A stretch of 64,000 bases of DNA from positions 1 through 64,000 of the forward strand of contig JALHMI010000021.1 in the NCBI GenBank assembly GCA_022844125.1, in the 5' to 3' direction. Shown one piece after another: positions 1-7,398 of the stretch (its first letter is position 1; each line of letters begins with the position of its first letter). Below the pieces are notes generated by a model. That model did not search any database and was not told the origin of the DNA. It saw only the letters and a list, made by a program, of their open reading frames with translations. The translations under genes were made by a program, and so were the position numbers. Origin of the DNA: Pirellulales bacterium (lineage in GTDB: Bacteria; Planctomycetota; Planctomycetia; Pirellulales; PALSA-1355).

Positions 1-4
1 CATT

Positions 5-42
5 GTGACCGCGCGAGACCTGGGAAGGGTCTCGCGGGTCAC
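5..42. repeat. Imperfect inverted repeat (hairpin)
   Basis: The left arm GTGACCGCGCGAGACC pairs with the right arm GGTCTCGCGGGTCAC around a loop of about six bases, with one bulged base. No T-run follows, so it is not a classic intrinsic terminator. It lies upstream of the first gene. It may be an intergenic palindrome or the end of a transcript from outside the window. Confidence 0.6.
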
Positions 43-141
43 CAACCTAGTAACCCAAACCTAACACCAATGTCCCTCATTTAATTCCACAGCGCGCCCA
101 CAAAACGTGGGTAGGTTCATGTTCAAGGGCGACAGATCAAT

Positions 142-903
142 ATGCCCATGTTCTGGGATGATTTCGGCCTGTCAGGTTGGATAAGTGGCTTTGTTCAAGG
201 TGGGCGTTACACCCTTGGGAGAACGTCAACCGAGCGAGCTTGGCGAGACGGCGACCCTGACACAACGTTGCCATTCGATTTCCGCTTGCGAATGAATGTT
301 ATTCCTCAAGACGAAGTTGGGCAGTTTGAATGGAACTTCGGAGCGGACCAACCTCTGGCGAACGAATGGGATTTTCGTACTATTCTCATTCATGAACTCG
401 GCCATGCGATCAGCTTTTACAGCTACGGGATCCCTGAGAGCGATATTAAGGGGGACGAAGTGTCTACACTTGATCGCCTACTGGTAGATGAGGACGGCGA
501 CAAAATCGCAGCCGCCTCCGTCGGAACCCCTGGCAATTTCAATCAAGAGGGGCCATTGTTTTGGACTGGCCCAAGTGCGAACGCATTACACGGAACACCG
601 GTTCCAATGGGAACTACGGGTGTACACGTCGGATTGACAGTCTTTGACTCAATCATGTCGGTTCCCCAGGATGAAGGTCACTCGTGGAATGGTCTAACTA
701 TTCGTGAGCTGTCGCCATTGACACTGGCCATGCTAGAAGACCTTTGCTGGGATGTAGTCCCTGTACCAGAACCTTCCACGTTCGGATTGACCATTCTCGG
801 AGCATTATCGCTGATCGGATTCGCTTATCGACGAAAGCGAATCGTGCACGCTAGGCAGCCTGACTTGCCAGAGGGATCAATTTCGACGCTCTATCATCCT
901 TGA
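142..903 (+). CDS. PEP-CTERM protein with HELGH zinc-protease motif, N-terminus probably truncated
   Basis: The C-terminus (about residues 210-231) has the PEP-CTERM sorting signal: VPEPSTFGL, a hydrophobic helix and a YRRKR basic end. This marks export and processing by an exosortase/archaeosortase-type system. Near residue 85 the sequence ILIHELGHAISFY carries the HExxH core of zincin metallopeptidases, here HELGH, so a secreted metalloprotease or a decayed relative is plausible. The reading frame is open only back to about position 115 and no signal peptide is encoded. PEP-CTERM proteins normally have one. The gene is therefore either 5'-truncated, frameshifted upstream, or has an unrecognised start. 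The peptidase role is inference from one motif. Confidence 0.7.
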   Translation: MPMFWDDFGLSGWISGFVQGGRYTLGRTSTERAWRDGDPDTTLPFDFRLRMNVIPQDEVGQFEWNFGADQPLANEWDFRTILIHELGHAISFYSYGIPESDIKGDEVSTLDRLLVDEDGDKIAAASVGTPGNFNQEGPLFWTGPSANALHGTPVPMGTTGVHVGLTVFDSIMSVPQDEGHSWNGLTIRELSPLTLAMLEDLCWDVVPVPEPSTFGLTILGALSLIGFAYRRKRIVHARQPDLPEGSISTLYHP

Positions 904-1010
904 GCAGATAAGGTCATTGATGATCCTGGTGCAAGACCCGCCGCACACTGCTGTGCGGATTTGGACCGTGTTTTATCGATTCGGACCGTTCGGCCTCTTC
1001 TCTGTTCCGG

Positions 1011-1045
1011 CCCCGTCGTAGCTTCGGTTGCGACGGGGTTTTTTT
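1011..1045 (+). terminator. Intrinsic terminator
   Basis: An 8-bp perfect stem CCCCGTCG/CGACGGGG with a 12-base loop is followed by seven T residues. It fits termination of the upstream PEP-CTERM gene on the plus strand. A second hairpin without a T-run (CCGCACA/TGTGCGG, 941-958) precedes it. Confidence 0.85.
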
Positions 1046-1328
1046 GTTGATAGTTCAATTAGCTCGCACCGGATTGATTGGAGCCGACTATGAAGACCTC
1101 TATCTGCCTTGCTCTCGCCTTGATCCTCGGAGCCTTCGTCGCCGCTGCTGGCGACGACGGAACGAGTTGGAAGCGTCCGTCAAGGTGCGCAACATTCAGG
1201 ACGTTATCGGCGCGTTGCTGGTCAAACATTTTTTGACGCATGGGGACTATGACAAGCGGGCCTGGTGCCACGACTGCCTCCCGCTGGAAGCGATTGCCCC
1301 AAAGGCGACGAGGAAACCAAAGCCATGA
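1044..1328 (+). pseudogene. HigB-like toxin remnant (only the C-terminal end recognisable)
   Basis: The last third of this frame reads VKHFLTHGDYDKRAW, which resembles the conserved C-terminal end of HigB-family mRNA interferases (a xxLTHxxYDKxxW pattern). The preceding 60 residues do not look like HigB and are rich in arginine. In another frame at 1090-1236 the same DNA encodes a 48-residue peptide with a convincing signal peptide (MKTSICLALALILGAF...), so an unrelated 5' end appears joined to a HigB 3' end. The frame ends in an ATGA overlap with the downstream antitoxin, the arrangement expected of an intact higBA operon. It is read as a recombination remnant. A divergent toxin with an alternative start is less likely. 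Confidence 0.5.
1090..1236 (+). CDS. Small signal-peptide ORF, possibly a gene fragment
   Basis: This 48-residue frame starts with a textbook Sec signal peptide: MK, then LALALILGAFVAAAG with an AAAG-type cleavage site near residue 20. After that the sequence becomes Arg/Cys-rich and stops inside the HigB remnant. The signal peptide is probably the surviving 5' end of a secreted-protein gene whose body was lost when the HigB remnant was joined to it. It has no recognisable mature domain. Confidence 0.35.
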   Translation: MKTSICLALALILGAFVAAAGDDGTSWKRPSRCATFRTLSARCWSNIF

Positions 1329-1735
1329 GCACTGTCACTGAGTATCGCGACCTGCTCGTCGAGTATCTGCCGCGGCCGATTCGCTCGGAGCGCGACTATC
1401 GGCATGCGCTACGGCAGCTTGAGCAGTTGATCGTTCCGCGGCCGGGCACCGCACGCAGCCAGTTGATCGAGGTCATCTCGACGCTGGTCGAGCAGTACGA
1501 ATCGCGCACGCTACCGACACCCAGCATCTCGCCGGGCGCGATGCTCGCCCACTTGTTGGAAGCCCGCCAGATGACCCGCGCGGAGCTTGCGCGGCAAACT
1601 GGAATTTCGCCGGCCACGATCAGCAGTGCGCTCACGGGCAATCGCGGAATCAGCAAGACTAACGCGATTTTGCTGGGGCGGCAGTTCAATGTTTCGCCAG
1701 CGGTGTTCCTGGCAGAAACGGACCAAAGGGGATGA
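1325..1735 (+). CDS. higA: HigA-type antitoxin, XRE-family helix-turn-helix
   Basis: The 136-residue protein starts MSTVTEYRDLL at the ATGA overlap with the HigB remnant. That start is preferred over an upstream one because it matches the family N-terminus (a short helical segment LLVEYLPRPI before the DNA-binding domain). The C-terminal half is an XRE HTH: LLEARQMTRAELARQTGISPATISSALTGNRGISKTNAILLGRQF, in two adjacent helices with the recognition helix at ISPATISSAL. HigA proteins bind and neutralise HigB and autorepress the operon. Since the toxin here looks broken, this is probably an orphan antitoxin or a free repressor. The stop codon lies in the left flank of a palindromic repeat. Confidence 0.85.
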   Translation: MSTVTEYRDLLVEYLPRPIRSERDYRHALRQLEQLIVPRPGTARSQLIEVISTLVEQYESRTLPTPSISPGAMLAHLLEARQMTRAELARQTGISPATISSALTGNRGISKTNAILLGRQFNVSPAVFLAETDQRG

Positions 1736-1738
1736 ACT

Positions 1739-1768
1739 AAAGGGGACGGGTGTACTCCCGTCCCCTTT
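1739..1768. repeat. Palindromic intergenic repeat, AAAGGGGACGGG family, copy 1
   Basis: A perfect 12-bp stem, AAAGGGGACGGG / CCCGTCCCCTTT, encloses a six-base loop. A second copy with the same stem core is at 5966-5992. Further AAAGGGGA and CCCCTCTAA fragments flank this copy on both sides (1725-1733 and about 1790), suggesting a larger degraded unit. It could also act as a bidirectional terminator between the convergent genes. Confidence 0.8.
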
Positions 1769-1847
1769 AATCCTCCCCAATCCCCTCTAATTCTTCCTCT
1801 AGTTGCTTCAGCACGACCGCGGCCAGCACAGACCAAGCGAGATTCAG

Positions 1848-4016
1848 TTACTCTCCCGGATGGTAGGTGCGCTGGGCATTCGCCAGCACATCGTCCCAAT
1901 CGAACCAAGATTGCCTCATTTTACTGTTCGAGAACAGCTCGGCTTGGTCGCTGAAATGAGCTGACTGACGATCGCCGCCGGTTGTTCCGAACGTGTTGAT
2001 CGCCCAGGCTTCGATTCCATCCTTGCCTAGCTCCAGACAAGACACATACGAATGTCCGGCGATCCCAAATTGCTTGTTGTTGAACGGAACGCTGAAGTAG
2101 CTGGTATTCAAAACGCCTCCCAACTCCTCGGGTATACCCGGACATGGCAAGGTCTCGGGAATCGTCACCAGTCCCAACAGGTCGGCCGGCGCGCTGAGGT
2201 TAGTTTGGCGGACCATGCGAAAAACACTTCCCCAGGGCGTTTTCCAATCGCCATGTGCCTTTTGAAGTCGCTCCGCCGCAGTCGCCAGCGCTTCCAACCG
2301 CGCCTTGGGGCTGACCATGTATTTTGGCAACATTGGACGGCGAGGGGCGAGCATCTTGTTGCCGTACAGTTCCTGGTACCAATAGAAACAAAGCGTTGCC
2401 TCGGTCGACTCGAGGCCAGCCACACAATCCCAATCCAACAGGTGCTGCAAATACGGCTCGACTTTTGAGACTAGTTCCGGATCCGTGTCGCGCAAGTCGC
2501 CAAGTTGCCGCTCGTAAACAGGTAGATTCATCAGTGCCCAGTAGAATCTTTTATCCATTCCATGGTCGACCCATTGATCCAGCGTCACACCCTCCATTTC
2601 TCGGAGCAACATTCGCGATACTTGGGCCCGAGTCGTGTCGACATCGGCTTCCTCGGACATGTAAGCGGGAAAGTTCAGTGGCGAGGGATTGCCGTCGTCC
2701 GTGGTCGTGAAGGGAGACTGATTGCAGTTCTGCACATAGCCCGTTTCCGGATTAATCACCATCGGTAATTCGGCCAACGCATGGTAGCCGTTCCAGGCGG
2801 TATCCGGATCGGCGGCGTCAACCGGCTTGGTCCAATCGTACTTGGGATTCCGCCGTGGAATGCAGGCGTTGTAGACATAGGCGATGTTGCCCACCCGATC
2901 GGCGTAGATGCAATTGAACATCACCAGTTCCATTCGCCTGAGTGCTTCCCGCCACTCGTCGAAGTCTCTGGCCTTGATCATTTCCAGAGTTTGCTCAAAG
3001 CCTAATGATTCGTCGTAGCGAGTGATGCGGACGGCGATGGCGTGTTTGTCGTCTTCCTTTTTCACGACGGGACCAAACGCTGTATCTAGAAAGACCAGCG
3101 TTTTCTCGTCCATGCCGGACCGCGTTTTGATCTTGATCACCTCGGTCCGCTCGCTCGCCGTTTTATACCCCTCGGGAGTCTTGTAATTGAGCGGGTTGGA
3201 TGGATCGTCAAAGGTCAAACGATACGTGTCGGCAACGTCGGGACGGTTGGCCGTGTGCCCCCAACCCAAGTTCTCGTTGCGACCCAAGCTGGGGAGCGGA
3301 AAACAGTAAAACGCTGCGCCGCTGAAGTTCATGCCTTCGTCACTCTTGAGGTGAGCTTCATACCAGGAACCGGGGCCAAACCACGGTTGATGTGGATTGA
3401 TAAACAGCATCGTGCTGCCACTGCGGGTCTTGCCTGGCCCAATCGCCCAGCCGTTGGAGGCCGTGGCAGTCGACAACGCGTACGCTGTCTGATCTGCCTG
3501 CGGAACATGCGCCTTGCTAAACGTCCAGTCAAGAAGTGCTTGCCGCCGGTGAGCCAAGATATGCCAAGGCTCAAAACGCTGAACAATGCGCGGTTTCACC
3601 TCGGGATGAGTTTCCAGAAAGTAGTTAATTCCGTCGGCGAACGCGGTACACACTTGCCGATCGATGGGGCCGAGCTTTTCAAAGTCAGCTTTGGCCATTG
3701 CCGGGATGTTGAAATTGCGCGACAGCAGATCGGAATCCAGCATTTTCGCGCCAACCGATTCTGCGCAGCGACCAAGGGCCCGAAGCAAGTTCTCTTCGAC
3801 CTGCCAAAAATAGTCCTCGGCTTGACAATAGCCGAAACCAAAAATGACGCTGGCGTCTGTCGGACCGGAAATATGCGCTATCCCCCACTGGTCTCGGTGG
3901 ATGGTGACCTGCTTAGCCATCGCAGCGGGCTCAATTCGCGTCTCAGCGACTGAGCTGGTCGCGGACAGACAACCGATCAGGACAGCGTATAAAAATCGAG
4001 TTCGCAGAGGTTTCAT
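1848..4016 (-). CDS. Penicillin acylase family (Ntn-hydrolase) secreted amidase
   Basis: This 722-residue protein has a signal peptide (MKPLRTRFLYAVLIGCLSATSSVAET). It shows the layout of penicillin G acylase/acyl-homoserine-lactone acylases: an alpha-chain region (RDQWGIAHISG, GFGYCQAEDYFWQ), a short linker, then a beta-chain starting at the autoprocessing Ser187 in TASNGWAIGPGKT. The family's usual SNxW signature is conserved as SNGW. Such enzymes are processed autocatalytically, and the new N-terminal Ser is the nucleophile that hydrolyses amide bonds. Later elements NPHQPWFGPG and NENLGWGHTANRPD also match the family. The substrate cannot be told from sequence; AHL or other N-acyl compounds are possible. 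It stands alone on its strand. Confidence 0.88.
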   Translation of the reverse strand: MKPLRTRFLYAVLIGCLSATSSVAETRIEPAAMAKQVTIHRDQWGIAHISGPTDASVIFGFGYCQAEDYFWQVEENLLRALGRCAESVGAKMLDSDLLSRNFNIPAMAKADFEKLGPIDRQVCTAFADGINYFLETHPEVKPRIVQRFEPWHILAHRRQALLDWTFSKAHVPQADQTAYALSTATASNGWAIGPGKTRSGSTMLFINPHQPWFGPGSWYEAHLKSDEGMNFSGAAFYCFPLPSLGRNENLGWGHTANRPDVADTYRLTFDDPSNPLNYKTPEGYKTASERTEVIKIKTRSGMDEKTLVFLDTAFGPVVKKEDDKHAIAVRITRYDESLGFEQTLEMIKARDFDEWREALRRMELVMFNCIYADRVGNIAYVYNACIPRRNPKYDWTKPVDAADPDTAWNGYHALAELPMVINPETGYVQNCNQSPFTTTDDGNPSPLNFPAYMSEEADVDTTRAQVSRMLLREMEGVTLDQWVDHGMDKRFYWALMNLPVYERQLGDLRDTDPELVSKVEPYLQHLLDWDCVAGLESTEATLCFYWYQELYGNKMLAPRRPMLPKYMVSPKARLEALATAAERLQKAHGDWKTPWGSVFRMVRQTNLSAPADLLGLVTIPETLPCPGIPEELGGVLNTSYFSVPFNNKQFGIAGHSYVSCLELGKDGIEAWAINTFGTTGGDRQSAHFSDQAELFSNSKMRQSWFDWDDVLANAQRTYHPGE

Positions 4017-4258
4017 TGACGATGCCTATCTGGGTAAAGCTTGGCGTCTCTTTACGTCGGGAATATCCCATCTGGTTCTTGCGTTGCCGACTCGGCGGCG
4101 CGGCCGAGCGACGAACCCACCCATTTTGACCGACCTTCGAGTCAAACACAAATTTTTGATCTGTGGCCAGAAACGAACGCTGATCACGCTCGCGTGATTG
4201 CCGCGGCGCAACCCCCGGGGCGGGCTTCACGGCGTAAAGCGGGGACCGGAGCCTTCAA

Positions 4259-4600
4259 TTGAATCCTAGTTGTTGCGCTCGCGGCAGCATTCGGGCGCCC
4301 AGTCTGGGCGGCTTCATCACCCGGACGCTCGGGTGGCCGACCGAACACAATCTTCGCTTGATCGTCTGCGGAGTTTCGATGCTGATCGTGTTCGTCGTGA
4401 CCCTGGTCGCCCTCATGAGCATTGGTTTCGCGCCAAAAAGCAACGAGGGATTTCGGCCCGAGATGCTCCCGAGCAATCTGGATCGCGTTTCCAGAGTGCT
4501 GCTCGAGCGGTCCGCCCCGCCGTGGTATCTGAATCCCGCACTGTGGATCGGGTTTTTGGCGACGCTCGTCGCGCTATGCGGTTCGGCCGTGTTGGAGTGA
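4259..4600 (+). CDS. Small membrane protein, unknown
   Basis: No family is recognised. The frame begins at a TTG. It encodes two hydrophobic helices, roughly LRLIVCGVSMLIVFVVTLVA (33-52) and WIGFLATLVALCGSAVL near the C-terminus, joined by a soluble loop of about 40 residues. An ATG at 4379 has a better ribosome site (GGAG five bases upstream) but would start within the first helix. The helix pattern argues that it is a real gene; the start is uncertain. It converges with the next gene over a hairpin. Confidence 0.5.
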   Translation: MNPSCCARGSIRAPSLGGFITRTLGWPTEHNLRLIVCGVSMLIVFVVTLVALMSIGFAPKSNEGFRPEMLPSNLDRVSRVLLERSAPPWYLNPALWIGFLATLVALCGSAVLE

Positions 4601-4642
4601 GCGATAGGAACCCCGCCGGCGAAGCCGGGGGCTGCCGCTCGA

Positions 4643-4662
4643 ACGACAAGAATCCTTGTCGT
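4643..4662. terminator. Hairpin between convergent genes
   Basis: A perfect 8-bp stem ACGACAAG/CTTGTCGT with an AATC loop lies between the stop codons of two convergent membrane-protein genes. There is no T-run, so its efficiency as a terminator is uncertain. Confidence 0.45.
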
Positions 4663-4678
4663 GCTGCCGAGCCAGGGA

Positions 4679-5167
4679 TCAGCGATTGCTGCCCGCGGGT
4701 GGACTTTGGCCAGAACGGAGCGCTCTCACTTGCTGCCAGATCGCCAGGGCGGACGTCGCCAGCACCGCGATGATCAAGAGCTGCAGCACGATATGGTTGG
4801 CGTCCGGCGTCGGTCGGTCGCCAATCGACGGCAGAAACTTGTAGGTGCGCGCGAAGTACCAGTTGGGCCCGACGCTGCGTCCGCCCCAGAGATACGGAAA
4901 CCACCAGCTCTCGATTTGCAGGTAGAGCCACACCGCATAGGCCATCCAGCCCGCGATCATCCACCACAGCCAATGCCGGGCGTAAGTGAGCGCGATGAAG
5001 AGCTGCGACAAGAGCAGCACCACGTCGAGTTGCTCCTGCATGTTCCCCTTCGACAGGTCATTCCAAGGGAACAAGTCGATCCATTCGACGGCCTGCAGAT
5101 AGGCGGCCGCGATGAGCTGGCTGGCGACGGCCAGCCTGGTCCAGTTTCGATCATGTAGGGTTGTCAT
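4679..5167 (-). CDS. Integral membrane protein with about four helices, unknown
   Basis: Start chosen at MTTLHDRNWTRLAV (5167). The longer frame upstream to 5341 is arginine/proline-rich and unlike a protein N-terminus. The 162-residue product has hydrophobic segments LAVASQLIAAAYLQAV, LDVVLLLSQLFIALTYA, WLWWMIAGWMAYAVWLYLQI and HIVLQLLIIAVLATSALAIW, with an aromatic-rich loop (WWFPYLWGGRSVGPNWYF). No catalytic motif is seen and no family is recognised. Confidence 0.65.
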   Translation of the reverse strand: MTTLHDRNWTRLAVASQLIAAAYLQAVEWIDLFPWNDLSKGNMQEQLDVVLLLSQLFIALTYARHWLWWMIAGWMAYAVWLYLQIESWWFPYLWGGRSVGPNWYFARTYKFLPSIGDRPTPDANHIVLQLLIIAVLATSALAIWQQVRALRSGQSPPAGSNR

Positions 5168-5383
5168 GCGTGTGCTGCGTCTCAAGGCCGCTGCGGGGCA
5201 TCCGGTGACCGTGTCGAGCAGGCCCCTTCCGCCCGACACACCCATGGCATTTCGCTTGGGGCAGGTGGATCTTGGCCGTCCGGAACCATGGCTGTGGGCG
5301 ACCATGCGCTCCGCGATGAAGGCAATAGGAGGCCGGGACATTTACCGTCCCGTGGATTGCGATTCGCAAATCAGGGCGAGTGG

Positions 5384-5773
5384 TCAGGTTGAGTACTCAG
5401 CGCTCGAAGTGCCACTTTGGGGCCGTTTTTTCATCACTAGCTGTTCGAGTCTTTCTTGAATCGCCAATCGGACGGCCGCGAGTTCCTCGGCGGTTCGGAC
5501 AACCCTGCCTGCCGCAGAGGGCATATCGCCAAGCCGAATTTCCATTAAGGAGTTGGGGGCCTCGCTTGAATAGATCAAGCGAATCGAGCTGTCCTCGTAA
5601 TCCCCGATAATCTCCACCGGGCGATTGTCTTTGAAGCGAATCAACCTGACATCGTAAATCTTCAGCGCGGCCAGGTGCTGTTCCAAATGCCATTGATCGA
5701 GCATCGCCGGCGTAATGGCCTGTCGGGCGGTCGATTCTCGCACTTCGCGAAGCCCCACTCGCTGCGTCCTCAA
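5384..5773 (-). CDS. Hypothetical soluble protein
   Basis: The 129-residue protein has balanced composition and alternating beta-like segments (KIYDVRLIRFKDNRPVEIIGDY, SSIRLIYSSEAPNSLMEI) followed by an amphipathic helix (AAVRLAIQERLEQLVMKKR). This looks like a real small alpha/beta protein. No family is recognised. An internal ATG (MLDQWHLEQHL) is an alternative start. It has no close operon partner. Confidence 0.55.
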   Translation of the reverse strand: MRTQRVGLREVRESTARQAITPAMLDQWHLEQHLAALKIYDVRLIRFKDNRPVEIIGDYEDSSIRLIYSSEAPNSLMEIRLGDMPSAAGRVVRTAEELAAVRLAIQERLEQLVMKKRPQSGTSSAEYST

Positions 5774-5965
5774 GTAACGGTCGACGGTCAGGTGATCTCA
5801 AGCGCCTGGCATTAAGTCCAAGGCGACACTCGCACTCGAATCGGACGCAGTTTCTCAAATTAAACTATGTCGCCGCCCGTCGATGGGCCATCCTCGGCCG
5901 AATTTCCTGGGGTCGTAGGCTCCTCTAAGCTAACGCGATTGCCATCAGGACCACGTTGGCGATCG

Positions 5966-5992
5966 AAGGGGACGGGAATCTCCCGTCCCCTT
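5966..5992. repeat. Palindromic intergenic repeat, AAAGGGGACGGG family, copy 2
   Basis: An 11-bp perfect stem AAGGGGACGGG/CCCGTCCCCTT with a five-base loop shares its stem with the copy at 1739-1768. The loops differ, as expected when a structure rather than one recent duplication is conserved. Confidence 0.8.
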
Positions 5993-6142
5993 TACCTCCT
6001 CCTCTTTTCTGGCAATACTTGCCCAAAATTAGGGTCGGCGAGCGCGCAAGATCAACCTGGAACTTGCTGAATTTTTCCATGCTAGATTTGAGGGTCCGCT
6101 CGCTTGGGAGACCGTCACCATATCCGCTTCGAGGACAATTCG

Positions 6143-7048
6143 ATGAGCCGACCTCTTGGACACAGTTTGCTCCTGACGCTCTTGCTTTGCTTGTGTGTTG
6201 CTCAAGTCTTTGCGCGCGGCGGGCACGGCGGCGGGCATGGCGGACACCATGGAGGTCACCATAGTGGCCATCGCGGACACGGTGGCCACAATAATCATCA
6301 TCACGCCAGTCATCATGCGCACCATCACTCGCACTGGGCCAACCACAATCGCCCGTTCTCGCGCGGTTGGTATAGCCATCATCGCGGGGCGTGGGGAGGC
6401 GGTTGGGGCTGGGGCAATCCGTGGAATGTCGCCAATTGGGGAACGACCTCCGCATGGCTTGGGATCGCCGCCGCGAATCCCCTGTGGGGCGGCTATGGTC
6501 CAACCAACACCACGATCTACGATACCGACAACGAAGAGCTCAACGCCGCTGACAGCGAGCAACCAACCGGCCAGAACTTGACTCCCCAGGAGCTAGCCGA
6601 AGAATCCGCGGCCGCCAGAAAACTCGCCGCCATCGGCACGACCGATCCGGATCAGAATGAAAAGTTTATGCCGCTGGGCGTGTTCACCTTGGCGCCTGAA
6701 AACCAGACGGAAGCCACCGCGATGTTGCAGTTGGCCGTCAGCAAGCAGGGCGTGTTGCGCGGATCGTATTTCGATCTGCTGAGCGACGTGAATCACCCGA
6801 TTCGCGGATCGGTCGACAAAACAACCCAGCGAGTCGCTTGGACCTTTGGTCCCCGGGGCAAAGTCACCTTCCAAACCGCGCTCGGCGTTTTAACCGAACC
6901 CTCGGGCCCGGTATCCGTCCACTACGAGAACGGCCAGTCACGCCAGTGGGTACTCGCTCGATACGAGAAAGAGCCCAACGAAAACGACCCGCAAGACGAT
7001 GAGTCAGGTGACGAACCCAAAGCGGCCTCCGACACGCCCCCCGAATAG
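6143..7048 (+). CDS. Secreted His/Gly-rich protein
   Basis: Start taken at MSRPLGHSLLLTLLLCLCVAQVFA, which gives a clean signal peptide; an upstream in-frame start adds 13 unconvincing residues. Residues 25-70 are a dense run of His, Gly and Ala (GGHGGGHGGHHGGHHSGH...), likely disordered and able to bind divalent metal. A Trp/Gly segment follows. The C-terminal half is a soluble domain (GVFTLAPENQTEATAMLQLAVSKQGVLRG...) with an acidic tail. Similar His-rich secreted proteins are common in planctomycetes, but their role is unknown. Metal binding is inferred from composition only. Confidence 0.75.
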   Translation: MSRPLGHSLLLTLLLCLCVAQVFARGGHGGGHGGHHGGHHSGHRGHGGHNNHHHASHHAHHHSHWANHNRPFSRGWYSHHRGAWGGGWGWGNPWNVANWGTTSAWLGIAAANPLWGGYGPTNTTIYDTDNEELNAADSEQPTGQNLTPQELAEESAAARKLAAIGTTDPDQNEKFMPLGVFTLAPENQTEATAMLQLAVSKQGVLRGSYFDLLSDVNHPIRGSVDKTTQRVAWTFGPRGKVTFQTALGVLTEPSGPVSVHYENGQSRQWVLARYEKEPNENDPQDDESGDEPKAASDTPPE

Positions 7049-7398
7049 TCATTCCGAAGTCGACGACCATTCGATCGTCCAACCTGGGATGGCGCGCAAT
7101 GGGTCGATCCGCCAGCGCGTGTGATCTGAGCTTGCAGGGGGGCAGCGCTTCGCGTTCTCTCGCCGTGCCGGGGCCGACTGGCGACTTGGTAACACGAGGA
7201 CATGGCCGGCGCCCGCGGCGGACGGTGAACGCGGTGGTCTCATCTTTGCAGGAACCTCGCCGGAAAAGCCAGGGGCTGCCTGCTTCAGGCGGCGACGGGA
7301 GGGAGCATTGAATCGCGCGGCGGCGGCGGGGAGAATAGGCGGGCCGCATCGATCGCTGCCGCGCTTGCCCAAAGCAATCCCGCCTGGAGATTCCCGCC
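7049..7398. other. 350-bp intergenic region, nothing recognised
   Basis: Open frames here are Arg/Pro-rich shadows with no family resemblance. No convincing RNA, promoter or strong hairpin was seen. The region presumably holds the promoter of the following secreted protein. Confidence 0.5.
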
